From positions 1 through 64,000 of the forward strand of contig NZ_LAJB01000003.1 in NCBI RefSeq assembly GCF_000970685.1: a stretch of DNA of 64,000 bases, given 5' to 3'. This document shows positions 48,572-57,892 of the stretch, one piece after another; within the stretch, counting starts at the first letter, position 1, and the number at the start of each line of letters is the position of its first letter. The notes under the pieces were generated by a model. It saw nothing but the letters and a program-made list of their open reading frames with translations. It ran no database searches and had not been told where the DNA came from. The position numbers and the translations under genes were made by a program. Source of the DNA: Domibacillus indicus (GTDB taxonomy: Bacteria; Bacillota; Bacilli; Bacillales; Domibacillaceae).

Positions 48572-50292
48572 TGTTTTTTCATCACCTTTCGTTCCCAGCG
48601 GCTGCTAAAAGCGGTAAACAGCAGCCCGCCGGCTAAAATCGCCAGGACAAGAACCGTGGCAAATGCGGTCGAATACGTTGTATAGCCCGCCTGTTCATAA
48701 TTGAATATTACAACGCCAATCGTTTCGGTACCCGTCGACCACAGCAGGCTCGAAACCGTTAACTCCGTCAAAACCATCAAAAAAACCAGAAGCGCACCGC
48801 CTGCGAGCCCCGGCATAATAAGCGGCAGCAGCACCCTGCGCCACCTTACCCACGCATGCGCCCCCGATGTTCTGGCCGCTTCTTCCATTGAAGGATCGAC
48901 CTGCAGAAAAGCGGTATAGCTTCCCCTGACCTGAAGCACAAAAAAGCGGGTAATATAAGCGACTAACAAAATCCAAATAGATCCGTAAAGTCCTGGATTC
49001 CAGCCCGGTACCGGCTGCATCCACGCAAAAATCATGCATAGCGCCAGCACCGTGCCGGGAAGCGCATACGGGATGGTGATACACAATTCCGCAAGCTTTG
49101 TAAAAAAGCCGGGATTTCTGTACCGGATGTATGCCAGTGCCGTGCCGGCTGCAAGGCAGACCACCGTTGCGAGCAAAGCGAGAGAAACACTGTTCCAAAG
49201 AGCAGAGCCGGTTTTCGGATCAGTCAAAAATACATATTGATAATTTTTCAGCGATAAATTTTCCAGATGAAACGGGAGCCCATACGCTTTAATAAGCGAC
49301 AATGCCCCCATGGCCGCAAATGGCACGAAGCTGGTGACTACTAAAAACAGCCAGATGCCGCCTTCAAGAAGGCGCTGCCGCAGCGGGCTTACATAAATAC
49401 GCGGCTCCCGGTCCGGCATGACCGTTTCTGTAACGCGGCTTTTTTTAAGCAAAAGCCATTGCACAAACGTGCCAAGGAGGGCAATGGTGCCAAGCAGAAC
49501 CGACAGGACAGCTGCACGGGCAAAAGCGGATGGGCCGAAGCCGACAACCTGCTCATAAATGTATGTGCTCAGTACCCGGATGTTGGCGGGGATGCCTAAA
49601 AAAGCGGGAATTCCGAAGTTGTCCAGGCTGCTTAAAAACGCCAGAAGCCCGCCGCTGGCGATTCCCGGCAGGGCGAGAGGCAGCATGACTTTCAGGAAAA
49701 TGCTCATTTTGCCGGCCCCCGCTGTTTTCGCCGCTTCTTCCAGTTCACGCGGAATTTTGCGGAACACCTCAATTGTAAATAAGTAAACAAGGGGATAATG
49801 AGACATTCCCAGTAAAAAGATCATCCCGCCCATGCTGTACAAATCGGGTGTCCATCCAAATAAGGAAGATACGGGACCGCTTTTGCCCAAAAATTGAACC
49901 CATGCAAGAGTAGTAATATAGGAAGGAATGATGAATGGAAGAAAAACAAATAGCTGCATCCATCTTTTTCCGCGAATATGGACATACGCCATGACCCAGG
50001 CGAGGGATACACCAAGCACGAGAGATAAAACCGTAGACCCGGCTGTGATATATACGGTATTTTTAACTGCCGTCCAGGTTGCGGCTTCCCGGAGCACCCC
50101 GCTGTAATGAGACAGCGACCAGGCCCCATCCTCGAGCACGCTGAGCAGGAGGAGCCGAAAAACCGGCAGGACAAAAAATAAAAGAACAAGCAAAAGCCCA
50201 AAAGCAGCGTATACCTTTTTAAAACGAAAGAGAGGAGCGAGGGAAGGGGCGCTCCTTTTTCTATCAGACACAACGGACTGTTCTGAAATCAT
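48568..50292 (-). CDS. ABC importer fused permease, FbpB type
   Basis: The 574-residue protein contains two consecutive permease units of about six helices, each with its own EAA loop. The first is around residue 200 (EEAAKTAGAGKMSIFLKV) and the second around residue 465 (EEAARTSGAHAWVRWRRV). Two tandem units in one chain are the hallmark of ferric-iron-type permeases (AfuB/FbpB). It is the middle gene of a binding protein, permease, ATPase operon, separated by 12 bases from the first and overlapping the last. Confidence 0.88.
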   Translation of the reverse strand: MISEQSVVSDRKRSAPSLAPLFRFKKVYAAFGLLLVLLFFVLPVFRLLLLSVLEDGAWSLSHYSGVLREAATWTAVKNTVYITAGSTVLSLVLGVSLAWVMAYVHIRGKRWMQLFVFLPFIIPSYITTLAWVQFLGKSGPVSSLFGWTPDLYSMGGMIFLLGMSHYPLVYLFTIEVFRKIPRELEEAAKTAGAGKMSIFLKVMLPLALPGIASGGLLAFLSSLDNFGIPAFLGIPANIRVLSTYIYEQVVGFGPSAFARAAVLSVLLGTIALLGTFVQWLLLKKSRVTETVMPDREPRIYVSPLRQRLLEGGIWLFLVVTSFVPFAAMGALSLIKAYGLPFHLENLSLKNYQYVFLTDPKTGSALWNSVSLALLATVVCLAAGTALAYIRYRNPGFFTKLAELCITIPYALPGTVLALCMIFAWMQPVPGWNPGLYGSIWILLVAYITRFFVLQVRGSYTAFLQVDPSMEEAARTSGAHAWVRWRRVLLPLIMPGLAGGALLVFLMVLTELTVSSLLWSTGTETIGVVIFNYEQAGYTTYSTAFATVLVLAILAGGLLFTAFSSRWERKVMKKQ

Positions 50293-50304
50293 TACGGCTT
50301 CCTC

Positions 50305-51330
50305 TTACTGCTGGCCAAAAATGTCGCCAAACAGCTGCTTATCCTCTTCACGTGTTTTCAGCAATTCCGATGTATCAGCTTCGAGAATGGCCATCTCATC
50401 CAATGTTTTTAGTCCTTCCGGCGCCGCAATCCCTTCCCGGATTGGCGTATAGCCGATTTCCGCCGCAAGCTTCTGCCCTTCTTCCGATAAAATAAAATCC
50501 ACGAACGCTTTCGCTGTTTCTGCATTGTCCGTATTTTCCATAATGCCAACCGGCTCCGTAATAACCGGCACACCTTCTTTCGGGTAAACGAGTTCAACCG
50601 GGGAGCCTTCCTGTTTTGCCCGCGCCGCAACAAAATCAACCACCATGCCATATGTTTTTTCACCTGAAGCGACGGCTTCCAACACACCGCCATTGCCTTT
50701 GGTGATGCCCATTTCATTTGCTTTTAATTCTTTATAAAAATCCCAGCCGAGTTCTTCCTGCCGTGTAATCACTCCCAGGTTGTATGCGGCCGCTCCTGAA
50801 TAAAACGGGCTTGGCATGATGCCGGCTCCTTTAGAGGCTTCATTCGTCAAAGCCTTCCAGCTGTCCGGCATGCTTTTCGCTGCCTTTGTATTAACGACAA
50901 GAGCTGTCGCCATTACTTTGGTGCCCGTGTACGCTCCGTCAGGGTCAACAAACGCCTCCGGAATTTTTTCCGCTTCCGGTGATGTATAATTCATCAGCAG
51001 CTTTTCTTCTTTTAAACTTTCAAATGTAACCGCATCTGCTACAAGCAGGACATCGGCCTGCACCTCTCCTGCCTGGCGCTCCGCCTGCAGTTTTGAGATG
51101 ACTTCCTCCGTACCGGAACGGAAGGTTTCAACCTCTACCTCCGGATACTGTTCTTGAAAAGCGGTCACAAGAGCCTGGGCATCTTCATCCGGCTGTGATG
51201 TATAAAAGCTTAATGTGCCGGAGACGCCGGCTGTTTCTTCTCCCGATGCTTCACCCGATTGAAGATCTTCCTGTGAGCAGCCGGCAGAAACGGCTGCCAG
51301 CGCCGCCGCCGATAAAAATAATTTACGCAT
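50305..51330 (-). CDS. ABC importer substrate-binding lipoprotein
   Basis: The 341-residue protein has a lipoprotein signal (LAAVSAGC) and a periplasmic-binding fold of the ferric-binding class: LSFYTSQPDEDAQALVTAF at the start and a mid-region of MPSPFYSGAAAYNLGVI. The tyrosine pair that coordinates iron in FbpA is not seen as a doublet, so iron is not certain; 2-aminoethylphosphonate or another small ligand is also possible. The start at 51330 follows GGAGGAATAC; an ATG seven codons upstream overlaps that site. It is first in the operon. Confidence 0.85.
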   Translation of the reverse strand: MRKLFLSAAALAAVSAGCSQEDLQSGEASGEETAGVSGTLSFYTSQPDEDAQALVTAFQEQYPEVEVETFRSGTEEVISKLQAERQAGEVQADVLLVADAVTFESLKEEKLLMNYTSPEAEKIPEAFVDPDGAYTGTKVMATALVVNTKAAKSMPDSWKALTNEASKGAGIMPSPFYSGAAAYNLGVITRQEELGWDFYKELKANEMGITKGNGGVLEAVASGEKTYGMVVDFVAARAKQEGSPVELVYPKEGVPVITEPVGIMENTDNAETAKAFVDFILSEEGQKLAAEIGYTPIREGIAAPEGLKTLDEMAILEADTSELLKTREEDKQLFGDIFGQQ

Positions 51331-51412
51331 GTATGTATTCCTCCGCTTCATTTGGGATAAAACAGAACTTATGCTTTATTGTACGGATGGAATATGAATA
51401 GAAAATAAAATG

Positions 51413-51429
51413 CACATAAATATTATGTG
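51413..51429. promoter_or_regulatory. Palindromic operator candidate
   Basis: CACATAA, three bases, TTATGTG is a perfect 7-3-7 inverted repeat about 85 bases upstream of the binding-protein gene. It is not a Fur box by consensus. The rest of the gap (51331-51662) is AT-rich with no gene, apart from a hairpin near 51555-51595 that I could not assign. Confidence 0.4.
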
Positions 51430-51662
51430 AATGTTTGTAAAGAAGAAAAAAGAAGAAAGAGGATAATAGCAGGCATTTAGAAGAAATTGTTAAGAGAATG
51501 TAAACCATTATAACAAAAAAGCCATTTTACCTTTTAACCCAGCAGAGACTGCCGGCAAACTGGAGACAGGGGAAGCCGCATGCCTGCCTCCAGTTTGACT
51601 TTTTCATTAAGAAGTAAATCGGCCATAAATAACTTTGTCTCCACGGCAGAGTATTTTAAGCT

Positions 51663-52118
51663 TTAAGGCAGTTCCCTTTCCAGCCGGATCATATCACGGC
51701 ACCGGATGCCGTTTTCCCAGATTTCTTCTTCGTAATTCCGGGTGAAAAAGTCCCGGTCGATACCCGTGATTCGAAAGCCGGCTTTCTGGTACAGGGCAAG
51801 CTGCGCAAAGCTGGAATTTCCGGTGCCGACTTTTATTGTTTGATAAGCACCGGCCCGCCCCTGTTCAACCGCATGAAGAAGCAGCTTTTTCCCTAGCCCT
51901 TTTCCTTGATGTGTCTCTGCCACCGCAATATTCATCAGCTCCACCGTCCCGGGCCGGGTCTGCAAAAGCACATACACGCCAATCACTGTTCCGCTCTCTT
52001 CCAGCAAAAAGCATTTCCCCTGCTTTACATACTCATCAATCATCGGGCGGGACGGATCAGCAAGCAGCAGCAAATCATACGGCGGTGTTTCAGTTGGAGA
52101 AAGCGGGCGGATTTCCAT
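51663..52118 (-). CDS. GNAT-family N-acetyltransferase
   Basis: The 151-residue protein has the acetyl-CoA-binding P-loop motif in VAETHQGKGLGKKLLLHAVEQGR near residue 75 and the C-terminal block LYQKAGFRITGIDRDFFTRNYEE. It resembles the YvbK-type acetyltransferases of bacilli. The substrate is unknown. The start is the ATG at 52118, since AAAGGAGCAG precedes it; an upstream ATG overlaps that site. It is a single gene. Confidence 0.88.
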   Translation of the reverse strand: MEIRPLSPTETPPYDLLLLADPSRPMIDEYVKQGKCFLLEESGTVIGVYVLLQTRPGTVELMNIAVAETHQGKGLGKKLLLHAVEQGRAGAYQTIKVGTGNSSFAQLALYQKAGFRITGIDRDFFTRNYEEEIWENGIRCRDMIRLERELP

Positions 52119-52329
52119 TGGCACTGCTCCTTTCATAACTTTTATTTCCGGCGGACGTGCAGGAGTGTATATCTTTACCTCATATCAGCACACAGCCGCT
52201 TTTTTTGTCGCCAGTGTTTTTCCCAATTCTTAATTGGGCTGCTTGGATTATGGAAAGTCATCCGGATTTCGTTCGATTTTTTCAAAAAAAGTCCTCTGGC
52301 GTAATTTTCGGCCAAAGGAGAAAGGATTT

Positions 52330-53556
52330 TTAGTTGTCCCGGTGTGTTTTACTATTTTGGTCGGCGATCACAATATCCACTGCGGCGGGCTTTGCCCGCA
52401 TCGTGTCAACAAACGTAATTGTCCATTGATCCGTTTGTTCATCGAATTTCACATGGCGGATGGCTTCCGTTTTCTGAGCGGCCTGCCGTTTTTGAATAGC
52501 GGCCCGGACCGCTTCTTCCTCCGTCAGGTCGGCTTTTTCAGGCTGATAGGCTGGCAGTACGGTAATAAACTTGGCCCGCCCCCGGCCTGGATAGGACTCC
52601 ATAATCGGTCCGGATGCCTCCACTAACACCCGCTGGCCGACTTTTACTTTCTTGTCTGCTTCCGGAAATGAGTAAGAGGTGGCACCATAGTGTTCCTCCT
52701 CGCCTCCACCGGCGGAAAAGTCGGCGGAGGCTGCGCCCATAACAAACAGGCCTTTTTTTGACACGCTCATAACCCAGCTTCCGTTTGTCTGCGGCTTATC
52801 CGTAACAGCGGGCTCTGGATACTCCACATCGGGCTCACCCGGCAACGGCACCATCCGGCCTTCCTGTGTATAGTGAAAGTCCTGGCCTGGAAACTGGCTT
52901 TCAATCCCCTGCTTTGCTTCTTCTGTTAAGAAGTCATGTCCCACTTCAATCACACCGGTTCTCACATCAACCGATACGCTGTAAGCAACCCGGTCTGGAG
53001 TTGGATGGCTGCGTGCTGCCCTGTCCAGTGCAGATGCTGCTTTTTTCATAAGATCATTGCTTTCCTGCTCGGTAAAATCACTTTGAAACAAATGAACGTA
53101 TTTCACCAGAATTCTCCCTTCATCCACCTGCTTCTGCAGCCTGCTGACCAATTGATCAAACCGCTCGTCCGGGTCCTTGATTCCAACCCACACACCCGGC
53201 TCGCTTTTTTCATCAGAAGAAGTGCCCAGGAAAAAAACACCCACTCCGCTGATAGAGCCGTACACCTCTCTGATGGCCTGCTGTACCGCTTCCGCTTCAA
53301 TCGACTGGACGCCAAACTCTTCCTCAAGCTCTGGTGTGACTTCTCCCAAATATCCGCCGGTTAATGTCTCGTTTTGCTGCACCTTTTTGAAAGCTTCATC
53401 CCGTACGGCTGTGTTTTCAGTGGTTTGCTCCAGCTCCGCGATTATATGATTCTTAGGATTAAACGCTTCCGCTGCAGGCTCCTTGTCCGGTTCTCCCTGA
53501 TCCGCTGGCTGGCAGGCTGCTAACAGCACGGTTGTCACTAACAGCAATTTTTTCAT
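52330..53556 (-). CDS. camS: CamS-family sex pheromone lipoprotein
   Basis: The 408-residue lipoprotein has the lipobox VLLAAC and the CamS pattern (NHIIAELEQTTENTAVRDEAFKKVQ at the start, YLGEVTPELEEEFGVQSIE, WVGIKDPDERFDQLVSRLQKQV). In other Firmicutes its signal peptide can be released as a peptide pheromone. In many relatives camS lies after the DNA ligase genes ligA and pcrA; here it is separate. The region between it and the GNAT gene (52119-52329) shows no motif. The role in this organism is unknown. Confidence 0.88.
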   Translation of the reverse strand: MKKLLLVTTVLLAACQPADQGEPDKEPAAEAFNPKNHIIAELEQTTENTAVRDEAFKKVQQNETLTGGYLGEVTPELEEEFGVQSIEAEAVQQAIREVYGSISGVGVFFLGTSSDEKSEPGVWVGIKDPDERFDQLVSRLQKQVDEGRILVKYVHLFQSDFTEQESNDLMKKAASALDRAARSHPTPDRVAYSVSVDVRTGVIEVGHDFLTEEAKQGIESQFPGQDFHYTQEGRMVPLPGEPDVEYPEPAVTDKPQTNGSWVMSVSKKGLFVMGAASADFSAGGGEEEHYGATSYSFPEADKKVKVGQRVLVEASGPIMESYPGRGRAKFITVLPAYQPEKADLTEEEAVRAAIQKRQAAQKTEAIRHVKFDEQTDQWTITFVDTMRAKPAAVDIVIADQNSKTHRDN

Positions 53557-53773
53557 AAAAAGCCCCTTTTTCTTTCTATTTTACTATTTAATTATCAAAT
53601 TTAAAAATATTTTCCAAAAAATTCACACAGGCAGCTCATTTGCACCTTGTTTGTTCATGTCGATTTTTGTATCATCTTGTCATTTTTTTAATCAAATGTG
53701 CTTTTCATTCTAAAGGTTATTTAAAAGCTGTCCGATACTACTAGTACGAGTTCTCTAGAAACGAGGAATTAGT

Positions 53774-55831
53774 ATGTTTACATCTTCTGTCCCGCCAGCG
53801 TACGTGGAGTTAGCCGGCCACTACTCATGGATGTTTGTCCTGCTTTCCATCCTGATTGCGTGCTTGTCCTCGTACACCGCTCTTTCCCTGAATGAACGGG
53901 TTCGAAAAAACGGCTTTTTTCATCAGTCTGTCTGGCTTGTGCTGGCCTCTCTGGCAATGGGATTTGGGATCTGGTCCATGCATTTTATTGGCATGAGTGC
54001 TTTTTCGCTGCCTGTGGCTATGCACTTCAGCCACCTCTGGACATTTGTATCGGTGATTCCGGCTATTCTTGCTTCTTTTCTGGCTTTTACCCTGGCCAGC
54101 CGGTCAACGCAGTCCTTTCTTTCGTTTGCTCTTTCCGGTGTTGCCATGGGGGTCGGCATTGCTTCAATGCATTACACAGGAATGGCATCTATGGTTATGG
54201 ATGCCGTGTACCGGTACAATATCTGGCTGTTCCTGTCATCAATTGCAATCGCAATTGTTGTTTCCTTTATCGCCCTGTACATCTTTTCAAACTTAAAACA
54301 GCTGATGGAAAAGCGGATCGTTAAAATCATCACTGCGCTGATAATGGGCCTGGCCATTTCAAGCATGCATTACACCGGCATGGCGGCGGTGACCTTTTAT
54401 GCGTCGCCTGATTCCATCTTACGTGATCATGCAAGCCATACTGATATGACCATGCTCATTGTTCCTGTTGCAGTCGGAATGTTCTTTTTGCTTGGCGTCC
54501 TGCTTTTTTCAAGCATCATGGACCGCTATATCGACTACAGGATCAGCTATTTTGACGGGCTTACCCGCCTGCCAAACCGACGCCAGTTTGAAAAAATGCT
54601 GAATAAGCCGGCCGCCAGCCGCGGCCTGGCTATCTGGCACTTCCACAATTTAGAGAAGATTAATAATGGATATGGGTATGCATGCGGCGACCAGGTCATT
54701 CAGCGGATTGCCGATGAGCTTCGGGAAGCACATCCCGGTTTTAAAGAGTTATACCGAATTGAGGGCAACCGGTTTGCTTTTCTTTCCGAAGAAACAGAAC
54801 CGGACCTTTTCCAAAAAGCAATGGAGACAATTGCGCTTAAATGGAAGGAGCCTTTGCTGCTGGAGGAAAAGTGGATTGAATTGTCGTCTGTATGTGCGGT
54901 TTCGTTTAGCAAAGGAGCCGACCCGCATCACCAGCTTTATGCAAACGCGCTGGCTGTTTTGGAGCATCCTTTGCTTAAATACGAGCACGATATCATTTTA
55001 TATGACTCTACTATTCACACTTTTTCCTTTGAGCAGGAGATCTTAAACGGACTTGCGCGCGCAATGAGTGAGGATGAGCTGTTTCTTGTTTACCAGCCAA
55101 AGATCTTCGCTGATACCAGCCGGTTAAACGGCTTTGAGGCGCTTATCCGCTGGCGCCATCCTGTCCACGGCATGCTGTCGCCTGCGGTTTTCATTCCGAT
55201 TCTGGAACAAAATCACCGTATTGACGATGTGACCGACTGGGTGATTGACCGCGCAGCCCGGCAAATCAGCCAGTGGGAAAAAAGCGGCCTGCCCGGTCAA
55301 AAAATTGCTGTCAACATCCCGGGAACGTATATTACATCCGCCCGCCTGACTGCTTCCTTAGAAAAAGCCATAACCCATCACCGGGTGGACCCGAAGCAGC
55401 TGGAGCTTGAAATTACGGAAACGAGTGTTGTGCAGTCGGCAGAAAGTGCAATCCGGGCGATCAGCTCGTTTCGGAAGCAGGGCTTTTCTGTTGCGCTCGA
55501 CGATTTTGGGACAGGGGTTTCATCACTTTCTTTTTTGCGGCAAATGCCTATCACCACATTAAAAATTGATAAATCATTTGTTGACCGTGTTCCCCATTCC
55601 GAGAAAGACTCGGCGATTTTGCATGCGATCATTACGCTTGGCCAGTCATTAAATTTAAACATTGTGATTGAAGGCGTCGAAACAGCCGATCAAGTCCGCT
55701 TTCTGGTGACCACTGCCCGGTCCCTGACCGTTCAGGGCTATTATTATGCCAGACCGATGACAGCAGACGAAATAGCAAAGTGGCGCCTGGACTTTTCCGA
55801 AACACTGCGTGAGGATTATTTATTTTCGTAA
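53774..55831 (+). CDS. MHYT-GGDEF-EAL cyclic-di-GMP phosphodiesterase candidate
   Basis: The 685-residue protein has the seven-helix MHYT sensor (about 1-245) with three copies of the metal-binding motif (SMHFIGMS, SMHYTGMA, SMHYTGMA near residues 66, 131 and 197). A GGDEF domain (about 260-420) and an EAL domain (about 430-680) follow. The GGDEF site is replaced by EGNRF near residue 330, so it cannot make c-di-GMP. The EAL site (GFEALIRW) and the DDFGTGVSSLSFL loop are intact, so it should degrade c-di-GMP. MHYT domains are thought to sense oxygen, CO or NO through copper. Confidence 0.93.
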   Translation: MFTSSVPPAYVELAGHYSWMFVLLSILIACLSSYTALSLNERVRKNGFFHQSVWLVLASLAMGFGIWSMHFIGMSAFSLPVAMHFSHLWTFVSVIPAILASFLAFTLASRSTQSFLSFALSGVAMGVGIASMHYTGMASMVMDAVYRYNIWLFLSSIAIAIVVSFIALYIFSNLKQLMEKRIVKIITALIMGLAISSMHYTGMAAVTFYASPDSILRDHASHTDMTMLIVPVAVGMFFLLGVLLFSSIMDRYIDYRISYFDGLTRLPNRRQFEKMLNKPAASRGLAIWHFHNLEKINNGYGYACGDQVIQRIADELREAHPGFKELYRIEGNRFAFLSEETEPDLFQKAMETIALKWKEPLLLEEKWIELSSVCAVSFSKGADPHHQLYANALAVLEHPLLKYEHDIILYDSTIHTFSFEQEILNGLARAMSEDELFLVYQPKIFADTSRLNGFEALIRWRHPVHGMLSPAVFIPILEQNHRIDDVTDWVIDRAARQISQWEKSGLPGQKIAVNIPGTYITSARLTASLEKAITHHRVDPKQLELEITETSVVQSAESAIRAISSFRKQGFSVALDDFGTGVSSLSFLRQMPITTLKIDKSFVDRVPHSEKDSAILHAIITLGQSLNLNIVIEGVETADQVRFLVTTARSLTVQGYYYARPMTADEIAKWRLDFSETLREDYLFS

Positions 55832-55835
55832 TGAA

Positions 55836-55868
55836 AATGGCTGTCTCCAGGTGAGACAGCCGTTTTTT
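55836..55868. terminator. Terminator between MHYT and WrbA genes
   Basis: GGCTGTCT and AGACAGCC pair with a seven-base loop, followed by GTTTTTT on the plus strand, between convergent genes. Confidence 0.85.
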
Positions 55869-55880
55869 GCTTTTCCTCTT

Positions 55881-56555
55881 TTATTTTAAGGAGCGGGCAA
55901 TCCCCGCAACACGCTCGCCCAGCCGGGCAGCCATAGTTCGTTCGTCCTTGCACGGCCGGCGCGAGCCGTCCGGGCCGGCCAGTGTTGAAGCTCCGTACGG
56001 AGAGCCGCCGACTGCCCGGTCCGTTAAATATTCCGGATTTTGTGTATATGGAAGCCCGACAAAAATCATCCCCAGGTGAAGAAGCGGAATGAGAGAAGTT
56101 AAAATGGCGGCTTCATGGCCGCCGTGAATCGAGCCGGCACTCGTGAATATACCTGTTGGCTTTCCTTCCAGCTCGCCGGTCGTGCAGAACTGCCCGGCCT
56201 GGTCGAGAAATGATTTTACCTGTCCCGGCATTGTCCCCAGGTATGTTGGAAATCCCCAGATAATCCCGTCAGCCTGACGAAGGTCATCCATTGTCGCAGC
56301 CGGAATTCCGGCCTGCTCCTGCTGCACCTGTTCATAATCCTCCGCCCGCCTGGTCAGCTGAAAATGCTGGCTGAGCTCAGATGAAGCGTTCTCCTGCCGC
56401 CGGAGGGCGACCCGAATGGCCGGATCAGAAAATTCGGGAATTCGGACCCGTTTGCACGCCGCACCTTCTACTTTTTCAACTCCAGCTGCTACAGCTTCAC
56501 TCAGCTCGGCAATGTGGCCAAACGCACTGTAATACGCAACAACGATGTTTGCCAA
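55881..56555 (-). CDS. WrbA-type NAD(P)H:quinone oxidoreductase
   Basis: The 224-residue flavodoxin-like protein begins MANIVVAYYSAFGHIAELSEAVA. It has the FMN-binding stretch ADGIIWGFPTYLGTMPGQVKSF, GKPTGIFTSAGSIHGGHE, and the C-terminal segment SPYGASTLAGPDGSRRP typical of type IV NAD(P)H:quinone oxidoreductases (WrbA). Such enzymes make two-electron reductions of quinones and protect against oxidative stress. The start is a TTG after GGAGAGGAG. It lies 15 bases beyond the last amidohydrolase gene, so it may be the last gene of the catabolic operon; this is inference. Confidence 0.88.
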   Translation of the reverse strand: MANIVVAYYSAFGHIAELSEAVAAGVEKVEGAACKRVRIPEFSDPAIRVALRRQENASSELSQHFQLTRRAEDYEQVQQEQAGIPAATMDDLRQADGIIWGFPTYLGTMPGQVKSFLDQAGQFCTTGELEGKPTGIFTSAGSIHGGHEAAILTSLIPLLHLGMIFVGLPYTQNPEYLTDRAVGGSPYGASTLAGPDGSRRPCKDERTMAARLGERVAGIARSLK

Positions 56556-56570
56556 AAAACTCCTCTCCTT

Positions 56571-57875
56571 CTATATGGTAAGGTTGGCCGCCGGCAGCCC
56601 GTACGACACATTTGTATTCATCACAGACAGCCACTGGCCGTTTCCGAAAACCGCCCGCGTTTGCGGCAGTGCCGCAAACAGTTCCTCCACGGAATAGGCC
56701 TGAATAAGCACGAAGCTCGCTTTCTGCCCGGCCTGGATACCCTGATTTTTTCTTCCGATTATCGCCGCCGGTTCATCTGAAATCATATGCAGCAAATCCG
56801 TGACATCCTGTTTGCCGCCCATATGAGCCGCATAGCCGGTAAGCTGGGCAATTTGCAGAAGATCTCCGCGGCCGAAGGGATGAAAGGGATCACAGACATT
56901 ATCTGAAGCTGTCACGGTTTGAATACCGGCTGCCCGGAGCTCCTTGATCCGGGTAACGCCGCGCCGGACGGTTCCTTTGTCCCCGCGTCCCTGCAGGTAC
57001 AAGTTGGCAGCTGGCAGCGTGACGGCTGTGAGTGACGCTTCTTTCATTTTTCGTATGGCATGATCGGCTTGTTCCTGGTCCATTGCGGCAAGAGAGCATA
57101 AATGCCCGACATTCACACGGCCTTCATAGCCATATCTTTTTGTTTCTTCCGCGATCGTCAGGATCGTATTCGTATTTGGATCATCGCTTTCATCTGTATG
57201 AATATCAAGAGGAAGGTTATGCTGTACCGCATAACGAAAAAGCTCGCGCACCCCGTCATGCGGCTCCGTGCTGATGTGCGGCGCTCCGCCAATGCCGTCA
57301 ATATCCATTGTTAACAGCTCCTCAATACGCGCCCGGTCCTGCCCGTCATATGGGTAGTACGGCAGCATTGGAAACACCTGGATTTCAACGATTGATTGAA
57401 ATTCCTTTCTCAGCTCAAGCGCCATTCTGACACCGCGGAAGGTCACATCTTCCTCAAGCCGGGTGTGAAAGTCAATATGGGTCCGGATCGCCCGGGTTCC
57501 GTGGGCAAGCGCGGACAAAACGGTTTTTCTCATTCGCGCTTTCATGTTTTCATCTGTTGCGAACTGCGAGGCCCGGCCGTAGCTTTCAATGGCTTCCTCC
57601 AGTGTTCCGCTCACATTGCGCGCAAAAGGGAGCGAATGTGACTTATCAAGATGCATATGAATATCAGAAAAGGCCGGCAGCAAAACAGCACCCTGCACAT
57701 CCCAGGTATTTTCTGCGGCAGCCTGAAGGCCCGGATCAAACAAAAAAGGGCGGCCGCCGCTCTGCATGCCTTCATGAGCGTCAGCCGATACGATCTTTCC
57801 CTCTTTTATCACCAGATCGTAATACACCTCTTCCTTCCAAATCGGAATACGGGCGTTTAAAATCATCATCTCCAT
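56571..57875 (-). CDS. Cytosine deaminase-like amidohydrolase, second copy
   Basis: The 434-residue metalloenzyme has the zinc ligands in SDIHMHLDKSH near residue 72, IHTDESDD near residue 240, a GHL segment near 270 and ASDNVCDPFHPFGRG near residue 340. This agrees with the cytosine deaminase/AtzC class. It could hydrolyse a C-N bond in a heterocycle; the substrate is not known. The start at 57875 follows AAGGAAGGAG. It lies 17 bases after the first amidohydrolase gene. Unlike the first copy it retains the metal histidine of the HxxE motif (HTDE). Both copies differ enough that they likely act on different steps or substrates. Confidence 0.85.
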   Translation of the reverse strand: MEMMILNARIPIWKEEVYYDLVIKEGKIVSADAHEGMQSGGRPFLFDPGLQAAAENTWDVQGAVLLPAFSDIHMHLDKSHSLPFARNVSGTLEEAIESYGRASQFATDENMKARMRKTVLSALAHGTRAIRTHIDFHTRLEEDVTFRGVRMALELRKEFQSIVEIQVFPMLPYYPYDGQDRARIEELLTMDIDGIGGAPHISTEPHDGVRELFRYAVQHNLPLDIHTDESDDPNTNTILTIAEETKRYGYEGRVNVGHLCSLAAMDQEQADHAIRKMKEASLTAVTLPAANLYLQGRGDKGTVRRGVTRIKELRAAGIQTVTASDNVCDPFHPFGRGDLLQIAQLTGYAAHMGGKQDVTDLLHMISDEPAAIIGRKNQGIQAGQKASFVLIQAYSVEELFAALPQTRAVFGNGQWLSVMNTNVSYGLPAANLTI

Positions 57876-57892
57876 CTTTGCTTGCTCCTTCC

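Noticed and set aside
51545-51600. Hairpin CAAACTGGAG...CTCCAGTTTG as the terminator of a plus-strand gene or small RNA
   Set aside because: No promoter or gene on the plus strand is evident, and the T tail is weak. It may still terminate the minus-strand GNAT transcript inefficiently.
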